Assembly: GCA_020831765.1 (NCBI GenBank)
Contig: JAFIFY010000006.1
Coordinates: 1-47,405 of the forward strand
Direction: 5' to 3'
DNA from: Phycisphaeraceae bacterium
GTDB taxonomy: Bacteria > Planctomycetota > Phycisphaerae > Phycisphaerales > Phycisphaeraceae
DNA length: 47,405 nt
Both the position numbers and the translations under genes were made by a program. A model generated the notes under the pieces. That model had not been told where the DNA came from and made no database searches. It saw only the letters and a program-made list of their open reading frames with translations. Below are positions 10,630 through 18,381 of the stretch, piece after piece; the first letter of the stretch is position 1, and each line of letters opens with the position of its first letter.

Positions 10630-10676
10630 GCCCGATCCGCATCGCCAGAAACGTTGAATCGCACCGATCATCGGGC
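10630..10676. terminator. Possible bidirectional stem between convergent genes
   Basis: GCCCGAT (10630-10636) and ATCGGGC (10670-10676) are perfect inverted repeats with a 33-nt loop. They bridge the ends of the hydrolase and fluoride channel genes. The long loop and lack of a U-tract make this weak. Confidence 0.25.
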
Positions 10677-11051
10677 AAGCCAAATCACCAACCCCCAACC
10701 CGCCGCGCAGGCCGCGCCGCCGGCCAGAAGGCTGCCCAGAAGGTTGATCGCCGCGGCGCGTCGAGCGCCCTCCTCGACCAATCGCAGGCTCTCATACATC
10801 CATGTCGAAAAGGTGGTGTAGGCGCCCAGAAACCCACCGCCAACGACCATCGCGACCTCGGTGGATATCCCGCCACAACTCATCAGCCCCCAGACCACGC
10901 CCAATGCCAGCGCCCCGCTTACATTCACGACCATCGTGCCCAGCGGAAGCACGCCACGCATCCGCCGACCGATGGTGTCATCCAGGAGATAGCGACATGC
11001 CGCACCCATGCCGCCGGCGACCATGATCAGGGGCAAGAGCCAGGTGTTCAC
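10668..11051 (-). CDS. crcB: Fluoride ion transporter FluC/CrcB, subunit 1
   Basis: 127 aa, four membrane helices. It shows the family marks GGMGAACRYLLD, PLGTMVVNVSGALALG (pore Asn) and GFLGAYTTFSTW (phenylalanine-box and central Na+ site region). FluC exports toxic fluoride as an antiparallel dimer. The start is GTG at 11051, overlapping the stop of the DUF190 gene by 4 bp (GTGA), so the two are translationally coupled. A second, diverged FluC is encoded two genes upstream. The pair probably forms a heterodimer of opposite topology, as known for dual crcB operons. Confidence 0.93.
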   Translation of the reverse strand: MNTWLLPLIMVAGGMGAACRYLLDDTIGRRMRGVLPLGTMVVNVSGALALGVVWGLMSCGGISTEVAMVVGGGFLGAYTTFSTWMYESLRLVEEGARRAAAINLLGSLLAGGAACAAGWGLVIWLAR

Positions 11052-11422
11052 GACCGCGATGCACTCCCCGATCCGCGATCGTCCGCCGAATCCCCGCCGC
11101 GATAGAACACGATGTCCACCGCTTCCCTGACGACCAATCCCTCGGTGACCATGCCGTCGAGGTCCCGGGCGAATCGATCGATGCGGTCGGCCCGGTCGAC
11201 GATGATGATCACCACCGGCAGGTCTTCGCTTAGCGTAAGCAATCTGGAGGTGTGAAGGCGCGAATGAGCGCCAAAGCCTTCAACGCCGCGCAGGACCGTG
11301 GTGCCGGCCAGCCCGGATGCCCGAGCTTTCTCGACGATCTTGTGATAAAGCGGGCCGCCATCGGCCTGGTCGCTTTCGCCGATGAAGATGGTCAGTCGCG
11401 CGCCGGGGCCCTGGATTTTCAT
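11048..11422 (-). CDS. DUF190 family protein
   Basis: 124 aa. LTIFIGESDQADGGPLYHKI, LRGVEGFG and LPVVIIIVDRADRI mark DUF190, a small PII-like ferredoxin-fold family that often sits beside crcB. It is presumably a cytoplasmic regulator or ligand sensor of the fluoride exporter; its ligand is unknown. The ATG at 11422 overlaps the preceding gene's stop (ATGA) and the last bases overlap the next start, so it is locked between the two FluC genes. The C-terminal 15 residues are Ser/Asp-rich and outside the domain. Confidence 0.88.
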   Translation of the reverse strand: MKIQGPGARLTIFIGESDQADGGPLYHKIVEKARASGLAGTTVLRGVEGFGAHSRLHTSRLLTLSEDLPVVIIIVDRADRIDRFARDLDGMVTEGLVVREAVDIVFYRGGDSADDRGSGSASRS

Positions 11423-11919
11423 GTCGAATCCTTTCGGTACCGCGTGGGAAATGGAACGCGGGCCAAGGCCACACCGAGCAGCGCGGCGATGAGGCCCACG
11501 ATGATGCTGGCGATCGGGTAAATCAGACCCAGCACATGGTTGCCCGATTCATGCAGTTGCGCCCACTCAAGGCTCAGGTTCGAAAACGTGGTGAACGATC
11601 CCAGCATGCCCGTACACAGCAGCGGATGGAGCGTTCGCCCGGGACGAAGCCGCTCGATCAGCAGCACCGCCAGAAAACCCAGCAGAAACGCGCCCAGGAT
11701 GTTCTCGGCGAACGTCGTCAACGGAAACCTGCCCGGATCATTGGGAAACCACATGACAAAACCGATTCGCAACCCCGTGCCGATCGTGCCCCCGAGCATG
11801 ACCAGCATCAGGCTTCGCGCCAGCCGCGGACGACCCGACGGCGAACTTCCCGGCTGGCGGGATTCAGAACCCTTCCGCGGCTGCCCGGGCCAAGTCGTTG
11901 CGGTTCCATGAAGTTGCAT
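11419..11919 (-). CDS. crcB: Fluoride ion transporter FluC/CrcB, subunit 2
   Basis: 166 aa. A basic, Pro/Ser-rich N-terminal extension of about 37 residues is followed by four helices: MLVMLGGTIGTGLRIGF, TTFAENILGAFLLGF (pore Asn), GMLGSFTTFSNLSLEW and IASIIVGLIAALLGVAL. The TTFS signature of the FluC phenylalanine box is intact. The ATG at 11919 has AAGGAAG about 10 nt upstream; a TTG at 11958 could start 13 codons earlier. It follows the MlaE permease gene by 47 bp, so the fluoride genes may be read from that transcript. No fluoride riboswitch was recognised upstream. Confidence 0.9.
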   Translation of the reverse strand: MQLHGTATTWPGQPRKGSESRQPGSSPSGRPRLARSLMLVMLGGTIGTGLRIGFVMWFPNDPGRFPLTTFAENILGAFLLGFLAVLLIERLRPGRTLHPLLCTGMLGSFTTFSNLSLEWAQLHESGNHVLGLIYPIASIIVGLIAALLGVALARVPFPTRYRKDST

Positions 11920-11966
11920 CCGGGCCAACTTCCTTCCAGAGGGCCATGGCCAAACCAATCGCCGAT

Positions 11967-12788
11967 CTATCGGGTGATGATCACGCCCTCGAGGGCGAAG
12001 TAGAGATTGTTCAGGAACGTCGCCAGGACGAAATTGGTGATGATGATCGCGATGAAGCTGACCACGAATGAACTGGTCGCCGCCTTGCCCACGCCCTCAG
12101 CGCCGGGATCGCAATAAAAGCCCTTGTAGGTGCTCACCAGGCCGATCCACATGCCGAAGAACACCGCTTTGAGCAAACCGGTAAAGAGATCCCAAGCCAG
12201 GACGAACTCGGCCGTGAACGCCCAGTAATCGCGCTCGTTGATGCCATAGAGCTGAACGCTGACCAGGTAGCCCCCGGCGATGCCCAGAATGTTGCTGACC
12301 ACGGTGAGCAGCGGCACCATCAGGATGCAGGCCACCACGCGCGGCGCCACCAGGTATGCGATCGGATCGACACCGATCACGCGCATGGCATCCAGTTGCT
12401 CGGTCACCCGCATCGTGCCGAGCTCGGCACTGACCGACCCGCCCACACGCCCGGCGATCATCACCGCCGCCAGGACGGGGCCGATCTGCTTGACCACACT
12501 CAGCCCGATCACACCGCCAAGCCGCGTCTCCTGGCCCAAGAGGCGAAACTGCTCATACATCTCCACGACCAGCACCATGCCGACAAACGCCCCGACGAGC
12601 ATGACCACCGGGATCGATCGGGTGCCGACCTCGTAAAACTGCGGAAAAAGGATCGAGGGACGTGCCCATCGGCCACAGGAGCGCACCATGGCTTCGCCCG
12701 TCCGGCCCGCGAAGCGGAAAAACCGGCCCAGGCTCTCAAGCGAATCCAGAAGCGATTCACCCAGTTTGGCAAAGTGAGCCAGAATCAT
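11967..12788 (-). CDS. mlaE: MlaE-family ABC transporter permease
   Basis: 273 aa inner-membrane permease of the MlaE/YrbE family, which moves phospholipids between membranes together with an MlaF ATPase and an MlaD MCE protein. Family marks: QFYEVGTRSIPVVMLVGAFVG, GPVLAAVMIAGRVGGSVSAELGTM and EQLDAMRVIGVDPI, then YLVAPRVVACILM. Neither MlaF nor MlaD lies next to it, so partners must be elsewhere. The ATG at 12788 is the only sensible start. A TAAGAT box 9 nt upstream could be a -10. It heads a minus-strand run into the fluoride genes and is 71 bp downstream of the DAHP synthase gene. Confidence 0.9.
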   Translation of the reverse strand: MILAHFAKLGESLLDSLESLGRFFRFAGRTGEAMVRSCGRWARPSILFPQFYEVGTRSIPVVMLVGAFVGMVLVVEMYEQFRLLGQETRLGGVIGLSVVKQIGPVLAAVMIAGRVGGSVSAELGTMRVTEQLDAMRVIGVDPIAYLVAPRVVACILMVPLLTVVSNILGIAGGYLVSVQLYGINERDYWAFTAEFVLAWDLFTGLLKAVFFGMWIGLVSTYKGFYCDPGAEGVGKAATSSFVVSFIAIIITNFVLATFLNNLYFALEGVIITR

Positions 12789-12859
12789 CGACCGATGATC
12801 TTACCCTCAACCGCGTGATCAGGAACACTTCCCTCGCCGCGAGCGGTCCGGCCCACCGC

Positions 12860-13987
12860 TCAGTGAGCCGGTCCGAGCTGGTCATACGCCCAACGGACCA
12901 GGGCTTCGGTCTCCTCCCAGCCGATGCACGAGTCGGTGATTGAAACCCCGTACTTGAGTTGACCCACATCCTCGCACAGTTCCTGATTGCCTTCATGCAG
13001 ATTGGATTCGACCATCATGCCGAAGAGGTGGCGATTGCCGCCGCGCCGCTGCTCGACCACGCTGCGAAACGCGATCTGCTGGTTCTGGGCCTTCTTGGCG
13101 GCATTGGCATGCGAGCAATCGACCATGAGGTTCGGCTCCAGGCCGCCGGCGCGCATACGCGCCTGGGCGCTGGCAACGTCTTCCGGATTGAAATTCATTC
13201 GGCCGCCGCCCCCACGCAGAATCGGGTGACCCCAGGAATTGCCCCGCGTTTTGATCACCGTGATCCTGCCCTCATCATCCATGCCCAGAAACGCATGCCG
13301 GCCCCTGGCCGCCTTCATCGCATCCAGCGCCACCTGGAGATTCCCCTCGGTGCTGTTCTTGAAGCCAACGGGCATCGACACGCCGCTGGCCATCTGTCGA
13401 TGCGTCTGCGATTCGGTCGTCCGCGCCCCAATCGCGGCCCAGGTGACCAGGTCGGCGATGTACTGGGGCACGATCGGATCGAGAATCTCGGTGCCCACCG
13501 GCAGGCCGGTGTTGAGGATGTCCAGCATCAACTGCCGGGCGAGGCGAAGCCCCTCGGAGATATCGAACGAACCGTTCAGATGGGGGTCGTTGATCAGCCC
13601 CTTCCACCCGATGGTGGTCCTGGGCTTCTCGAAATAAACCCGCATGACGATGTAGACCCGTTCGATCACTTCGCGGCGCAGTTCCGCCAGCCGCTGCGCG
13701 TAATCCAACGCCGCGATCCGATCATGGATCGAACACGGCCCCACGATCAGCAACATTCGCTGGTCACTGCCGCTTAGAATCTGCTGGATGGTCTCGCGAC
13801 TGTCCGCGACCAGCTCGTTGGTCTGGGCGGTGTGAGGCAGCATCTCGCGCAACTGGCGGGGCGTCACCAGCGAAACGGCTTCATCAACATTGACGTTCTG
13901 AGTCGGGCGCAAGGTCGCCCAGCCCGCAGCGCCTTCGGCTGCCGGATGATGCGCTGGCGACCAGCCTTGGGGATTGAATTCGGACAT
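12860..13987 (-). CDS. 3-deoxy-7-phosphoheptulonate synthase (class I DAHP synthase)
   Basis: 375 aa. It condenses phosphoenolpyruvate and erythrose 4-phosphate, the first step of the shikimate pathway. The type I-alpha (AroF/G/H) signatures are clear: VGPCSIHD, YFEKPRTTIGWKGLINDPHL, LPVGTEILDP, WAAIGARTTESQTHRQM and GFKNSTEGN, with DCSHANAAK near the end. Feedback sensitivity (Phe, Tyr or Trp) cannot be judged, so no aroF/G/H letter is given. The ATG at 13987 is preceded by AAGGAAAC about 11 nt upstream. Divergent from the HlyD-type gene across a 169-bp region with a CCGCC-GA-GGCGG hairpin at 14019-14030, which would fall in its leader. Confidence 0.95.
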   Translation of the reverse strand: MSEFNPQGWSPAHHPAAEGAAGWATLRPTQNVNVDEAVSLVTPRQLREMLPHTAQTNELVADSRETIQQILSGSDQRMLLIVGPCSIHDRIAALDYAQRLAELRREVIERVYIVMRVYFEKPRTTIGWKGLINDPHLNGSFDISEGLRLARQLMLDILNTGLPVGTEILDPIVPQYIADLVTWAAIGARTTESQTHRQMASGVSMPVGFKNSTEGNLQVALDAMKAARGRHAFLGMDDEGRITVIKTRGNSWGHPILRGGGGRMNFNPEDVASAQARMRAGGLEPNLMVDCSHANAAKKAQNQQIAFRSVVEQRRGGNRHLFGMMVESNLHEGNQELCEDVGQLKYGVSITDSCIGWEETEALVRWAYDQLGPAH

Positions 13988-14156
13988 TGTGGGTCAGGTT
14001 TCCTTATCGGGCCCAGCACCGCCGAGGCGGCGGCGGGCAGGCCAAAGGCTATGGATCGGTGGCAAAAGGCCTGATATCTTACTTTATCGACAACCTCGGG
14101 GGTTTGATTCCGGTGATTCCGCTTCAGGCCGGTACCCTTCACGGGAGAACGCTTCC

Positions 14157-15215
14157 ATGGCCATCCGAACCCGAAAAAACAGTGTTAGCGCATGTGATCA
14201 AGGGGTTTACCGCACGCAAGAGCGGCATCGTCGCCCGGGTCCGCACCTGGGCCTGTGCATGCTGATCCTTGCCATCTGGGTTCTGGGGCTCGGCTCGGCT
14301 CCGCCAGGAACGGCTCAAGCAACCGGCCCCGAGGCTGTTTCGGCCGCGCGCGATGCCGAGCCGAACGTCTCCGGGCCATCGAGGGCGAATCCCGCTTCGG
14401 ACCACTGGGCGGGCCTGATCGACTCCGTGCAGGCGCGGCGACTGCGCGGCCTGGCGATGCCCAGTCAGGATGTGACACTCAACAGCCCGCTGCGGGGGAC
14501 GATCCAGGACATCCTCGTCCGTGAAGGGCAACAGGTCGAGGCCGATCAGCCGCTGGTGCGCCTCGACGACCGACTTCAGACCCTCGCGGTCCAGGGTGCC
14601 CGTCTGCGTGCGGCCAGCGAGGCCGAGATCGACCGCGCCCGCGCGGAGCGTGACTTTGCCAAATTGGAGCACGATCAGAAGGTCGCCGCCGGAGATGCCG
14701 TCGGCCGCTGGGAGATCGAACGGGCCAAGCTCGAATGGGACCGTGCCACCGCGGTGCTGCGTGCCGCCGAGGAGCGCCGCGAGTTGGCCGCGCTGGAGGC
14801 CAGAATCGAAGAACAGCGACTGGATATGCACACCCTCCGCGCTCCGGTCGCGGGAATCGTCGAACGCATCCATGCCCGGCCCGGCGTCACCCTGACCGAT
14901 CAGGACCCGATCGCCCGGATACTGGTCCTCGACCCCCTCGAGGCTCAATTCTTCCTGCCGGTCGAGATCGCCGCGCGCATGACCGAGGGCGAAAGCGTAC
15001 TCCTGGGATCGTTCGGCGATGCGCCGCGCAGGCTCAATGCCGAGGTCCGCAGCATCGGGCGCCTGGTCGATTCAGGCAGTGGCACGGTTCGCGTCGTCAT
15101 GACGATCCGCAACCCTCCCACCGAACGCGACCAATCGCCGGCGCAGCTTCCAGGCGGTCTGGCCGTTCAGTTGATCGGGCCAGGGCCCAGGACAGCCGAC
15201 GATCGGCCGGATTGA
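14157..15215 (+). CDS. HlyD/RND-type periplasmic adaptor protein
   Basis: 352 aa. An N-terminal hydrophobic segment (about 36-55) anchors or exports it. A split barrel-sandwich (biotinyl-lipoyl-like) domain follows: LNSPLRGTIQDILVREGQQVEADQPLVRLDD, then a coiled-coil hairpin rich in Ala, Glu and Arg (about 145-225), then LRAPVAGIVERIHARPGVTL, and a beta-barrel (LEAQFFLPVEIA). Adaptors of this kind connect an inner-membrane pump to an outer-membrane channel. No pump or TolC-like gene is adjacent; instead an RDD gene follows after 42 bp. The ATG at 14157 has GGGAGA upstream; an earlier in-frame ATG would overlap the divergent DAHP synthase gene. Confidence 0.85.
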   Translation: MAIRTRKNSVSACDQGVYRTQERHRRPGPHLGLCMLILAIWVLGLGSAPPGTAQATGPEAVSAARDAEPNVSGPSRANPASDHWAGLIDSVQARRLRGLAMPSQDVTLNSPLRGTIQDILVREGQQVEADQPLVRLDDRLQTLAVQGARLRAASEAEIDRARAERDFAKLEHDQKVAAGDAVGRWEIERAKLEWDRATAVLRAAEERRELAALEARIEEQRLDMHTLRAPVAGIVERIHARPGVTLTDQDPIARILVLDPLEAQFFLPVEIAARMTEGESVLLGSFGDAPRRLNAEVRSIGRLVDSGSGTVRVVMTIRNPPTERDQSPAQLPGGLAVQLIGPGPRTADDRPD

Positions 15216-15257
15216 GAAGCCTCCTCCCCACCCCACGCGGCCGAAACCCCAGCCGCC

Positions 15258-16025
15258 ATGCCCGAACCGTTGTTCATGGACCTGCTGACCTCCATCGATC
15301 TTGAAACACCGGAACAGGTCGAGCTCAAGCTCGACCTGGCCGGCCCCGCCTCGCGCTTCGCCGCGCAGATGTTGGATTGGCTCTTGCAGTTCATCGTCAT
15401 CATGGTTTTTGTCATTGTGCTTGTCGCCGCTGATGCCTTGCATTTCATGGATATGGTCGATGAGATGCAAGGCGGTGTGCTCATGGCATTGACCATCGCA
15501 ATCGTCTGGGTGTTTCTCATCTTCTATGGCTTCTTATTCGAATGGCTGATGCACGGCCGCACGCCGGGCAAATGGCTGATCAATCTTCGGGTCATATCCG
15601 AATCGGGCGGACCACCCACGGTCCTGGCCCTGTTCCTGCGTAACGTGCTGCGCTTCGCCGATTTCCTCCCGACCGTGTACATGCTTGGCGGTATCGTCTG
15701 TGCCTTGAACGCCCGCCACCAGCGCCTCGGCGATATGGCGGCGGGAACCCTGGTCATTCGCGAACAGGCACCGGACCAGCGCTACATGCCGGCGGCCGCC
15801 CACGACTTGCCCCGCGCGGCAAGTTCAATGGCCGATACCTCGCTCACCCAGGAGGAGACTCAGCTTCTGAGGCGATTCTTTGAACGCAGGGCTGAACTGA
15901 CCGACGACGCCAGATATCGACTGGCCCGACGTCTGGCCGAGCAGCTATTCCGTCGCCATGGCGGCGATCATTCCCTTTCCGATGAAAAGTATCTTGAAGC
16001 GCTTTACCAGGGGGTCGAGTCGTGA
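15258..16025 (+). CDS. RDD family membrane protein
   Basis: 255 aa. The RDD domain fills about 20-170: RFAAQMLDWLLQF at the first helix, a second helix pair ALTIAIVWVFLIFYGFLFE, the hallmark HGRTPGKWLINLRV, then RNVLRFADFLP and HQRLGDMAAGTLVI. The C-terminal 80 residues are soluble, helical and charged. RDD proteins are polytopic membrane proteins of mostly unknown role, sometimes linked to ion transport. The stop overlaps the SpoIIM start by 4 bp. Together with SpoIIM and the opposing MoxR/DUF58 genes it forms a recurrent gene neighbourhood. Start uncertain: a second ATG 6 codons in is equally plausible. Confidence 0.88.
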   Translation: MPEPLFMDLLTSIDLETPEQVELKLDLAGPASRFAAQMLDWLLQFIVIMVFVIVLVAADALHFMDMVDEMQGGVLMALTIAIVWVFLIFYGFLFEWLMHGRTPGKWLINLRVISESGGPPTVLALFLRNVLRFADFLPTVYMLGGIVCALNARHQRLGDMAAGTLVIREQAPDQRYMPAAAHDLPRAASSMADTSLTQEETQLLRRFFERRAELTDDARYRLARRLAEQLFRRHGGDHSLSDEKYLEALYQGVES

Positions 16026-17041
16026 ACGTCGAGCGATGGATCGAAACACGTCGAGAAGGATGGATCGCGCTGGAGCAACTGGTCAGCCGGGTTCGCACGA
16101 TGCGCAAGTCGCGGCTCGATCCCCAGGAGGTCCGGCGGATGATCTCGCTTTATCGCCGCGCCTCGGCGGACCTGGCGCGACTGCGCACCGCTGAAGCTTC
16201 CCGCGATGCCATTGATGAACTCAACCGAATCGTCCTTCTGGCCCATGCCCTGATCTACCACGCCGCGCCGCCGACCCGCCAGAGCGGCATCGTCCAATTC
16301 CTCGCCCGTGACTACCCCCGCACGGTTCGGGAGAGTTGGCCGTTTCACCTCGCTTCGTTCCTGATCGCGACGCTCTTCGCCGTTCTGGCGTTCGCGCAGG
16401 TGCAGCAAGACCCGTTTCTCATCGCCGCGGTCATGGGCGGAGCCGAACACGAATTCGTCGGCCAGCGAACCGGCGCCGACATTCGCGACCGCTTTCTCGA
16501 AGCCGATCAGCCCACGCTGTTTTCGTACGTCACCACCAACAACATCCGCGTGGCACTGGTCGCGTTCGCACTGGGCATTACCTTCGGAATCGGGACGGTC
16601 TTCATCCTGGCGGTCAACGGCACCATGCTCGGCGGATTCGCTGGCGCGTATGCCCAGAGCGGGGTCGGCGCCGAGTTCTGGATTACCGTCATGCCCCATG
16701 GGGCGCTGGAACTGAGCGCGGTCGTCTTTGCCGGCGGTGCGGGCCTGATGATCGGCTACAGCCTCTGGTGTCCGGGCAGGCACACACGTCTCGAGTCGCT
16801 GAAGCGAGGCGGCAAGAAGGCGTTGATCATTATCTGCGGCCTGATCCCCGCCTTCATCCTCGCGGGCCTGATTGAAGGCTTCATCACACCCTCGGCCCAC
16901 TTGTCCGACCCGATCAAGCTGGCCATCGGCGGCTTGGCCGCGCTCGTCTTCTGGACCCACCTGCTGCTCGGTGGCCGCGATCAGACCGACCGGACCGATC
17001 CGGCTACCGATGAGGATGCTACAAACGCATCCGCCGTTTGA
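16022..17041 (+). CDS. SpoIIM (stage II sporulation protein M) family membrane protein
   Basis: 339 aa; GTG start within the RDD stop (GTGA overlap). A charged helical N-terminal region (1-105) precedes five or six membrane helices. Family-typical segments are FSYVTTNNIRVALVAFALGI, ILAVNGTMLGGFAGAY and VMPHGALELSAVVFAGGAGLMIGY. In sporulating firmicutes SpoIIM is a membrane part of the DMP engulfment machine; in non-sporulators the family is found with MoxR/DUF58/RDD genes and its job is unknown. Its 3' end overlaps the convergent DUF58 gene by 23 bp. Confidence 0.9.
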   Translation: MNVERWIETRREGWIALEQLVSRVRTMRKSRLDPQEVRRMISLYRRASADLARLRTAEASRDAIDELNRIVLLAHALIYHAAPPTRQSGIVQFLARDYPRTVRESWPFHLASFLIATLFAVLAFAQVQQDPFLIAAVMGGAEHEFVGQRTGADIRDRFLEADQPTLFSYVTTNNIRVALVAFALGITFGIGTVFILAVNGTMLGGFAGAYAQSGVGAEFWITVMPHGALELSAVVFAGGAGLMIGYSLWCPGRHTRLESLKRGGKKALIIICGLIPAFILAGLIEGFITPSAHLSDPIKLAIGGLAALVFWTHLLLGGRDQTDRTDPATDEDATNASAV

Positions 17042-18329
17042 TGTCCAGATATTTCTGCACCACCTCCGCATTGAGGCTGCGCGGCGAGACATCCAGGACA
17101 TCCACACCATTGCGCTTCATCGTCAACAACGCCTCGTTGCGGGCATCGAGCAGGTCCATGCCCACCGCCTGACGATAAAGTTCACGCGATGACCGCGGCG
17201 GCGAATCCGCGATGGCCAGCAGGTCTTCGTGGCGGAAAGTCACGCAGACCGGCAGGTGGTGCCGGGCGAAGCGCATGGTGTGGGCCAGCACCGAATCCGA
17301 TGTGATCGAGTCAATGACATCGGTGAAAAAGACAATGAGCGACCGCCTGCGGTGACGAAGGGAAAGGAAACGACAGGCCGCATCGTAATCCGATTCACGC
17401 AGGCGCGGTTCGAGACGGTAAAGCGCTTCATAGATCGCCCCGACCGCCGCGCGCCCGCGGGAGGCCGGCACCTGGCACTCGATCTTGTCACTGAAGCCGA
17501 TCAACCCCACCCGATCACCCTGCCGCGCCGCCACATGGGCCAGCAGCAGCGAAGCCTGGATGGCGTAATCCAGTCGAGACAATTCACCCACCATGGTGGT
17601 CATCAACCGGCCGCAATCGAGCATGATCAGCAGGTTCTGGCTCCGCTCGACCTGAAAATCGCGGGTCATCAGCTTGCCCCGACGGGCCGACGCCTTCCAG
17701 GCGATCGCGGCGGTCGGATCGCCGGGGACATATTCGCGAAGACTGTCGAACTCCCCACCGTGCCCGCGGAATCGCGAACGCATTTTGCCGATCTCGGTCC
17801 GCTCGTGGCGGTAAACCTGAAGCTCGAATCGTCGGAGGCTCTCGATGCTCGGATAAATTCGTATCTCGGCGCGATGGCGATAGGTGATCTGCCGCGTCAC
17901 CAGCCCCAACGGGCCGGAGACACGCACCGTCAGGTTGCCCAACTCCATCAGGCCGCGACGCATCGGCATGAGGTCGATACGCGCCGTGGCCCGGCTGTGG
18001 GGCTTGATCATGATCGCCAGCGGATCCTCACGAGCCTTCAGATGAAGCGGCAGATCGACACGAATTAGAATCGTCAGGTCACGATCAGCCTGGTTGATCA
18101 CCTCGATCTCCCAGGCGTTCCACTCGTTGAGCGAAAGCTGCTCACGTTGAACCGGCTTGAGAACAAGGCTGCGACGATTGGGTGCCAGGAACGCATCGCA
18201 GACAGCTAGAGCCAGGAGCAGTCCGCTGCAACCCATCACCACGGCAAAACCAAGGTTCGGGCCCGCCAGAACGGCGATCACCGCGGGAATCACGAACAGC
18301 AGGATCAGTCGGGGCGTGGGCAGAGCCAT
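17019..18329 (-). CDS. DUF58 domain protein (vWA-like), MoxR-associated
   Basis: 436 aa. Two N-terminal membrane segments (about 8-45) are followed by a beta-rich region and the DUF58 signature: SRFRGHGGEFDSLREYVPGD, IAWKASARRGKLMTRDFQ, then a vWA-like strand LLIMLDCGRLM and GDRVGLIGFSDKI. DUF58 proteins pair with MoxR ATPases; the vWA-type domain probably presents a target for MoxR-driven remodelling. The MIDAS-like DxGxx is partly kept as DCGRL, so metal binding is uncertain. The ATG at 18329 is chosen because the first membrane helix begins there; an upstream extension of 61 codons has low-complexity content and would overlap the end of moxR. It is the last gene of the minus-strand cluster. 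Confidence 0.9.
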   Translation of the reverse strand: MALPTPRLILLFVIPAVIAVLAGPNLGFAVVMGCSGLLLALAVCDAFLAPNRRSLVLKPVQREQLSLNEWNAWEIEVINQADRDLTILIRVDLPLHLKAREDPLAIMIKPHSRATARIDLMPMRRGLMELGNLTVRVSGPLGLVTRQITYRHRAEIRIYPSIESLRRFELQVYRHERTEIGKMRSRFRGHGGEFDSLREYVPGDPTAAIAWKASARRGKLMTRDFQVERSQNLLIMLDCGRLMTTMVGELSRLDYAIQASLLLAHVAARQGDRVGLIGFSDKIECQVPASRGRAAVGAIYEALYRLEPRLRESDYDAACRFLSLRHRRRSLIVFFTDVIDSITSDSVLAHTMRFARHHLPVCVTFRHEDLLAIADSPPRSSRELYRQAVGMDLLDARNEALLTMKRNGVDVLDVSPRSLNAEVVQKYLDIKRRMRL

Positions 18330-18381
18330 GATGAATCGATACTCACCCGGACCAGGCGGTCGTGGGGGATGGTTCGGCGAA

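Noticed and set aside
10630-12859. Fluoride riboswitch (crcB motif) for the FluC genes
   Set aside because: The upstream gaps were read on the minus strand and the conserved motif was not found; it may still be missed by eye.
13974-14156. N-terminal extension of the HlyD-type gene from ATG 13974
   Set aside because: It would overlap the DAHP synthase start and adds 61 residues of Arg/Pro-rich sequence; the ATG at 14157 has a good Shine-Dalgarno.
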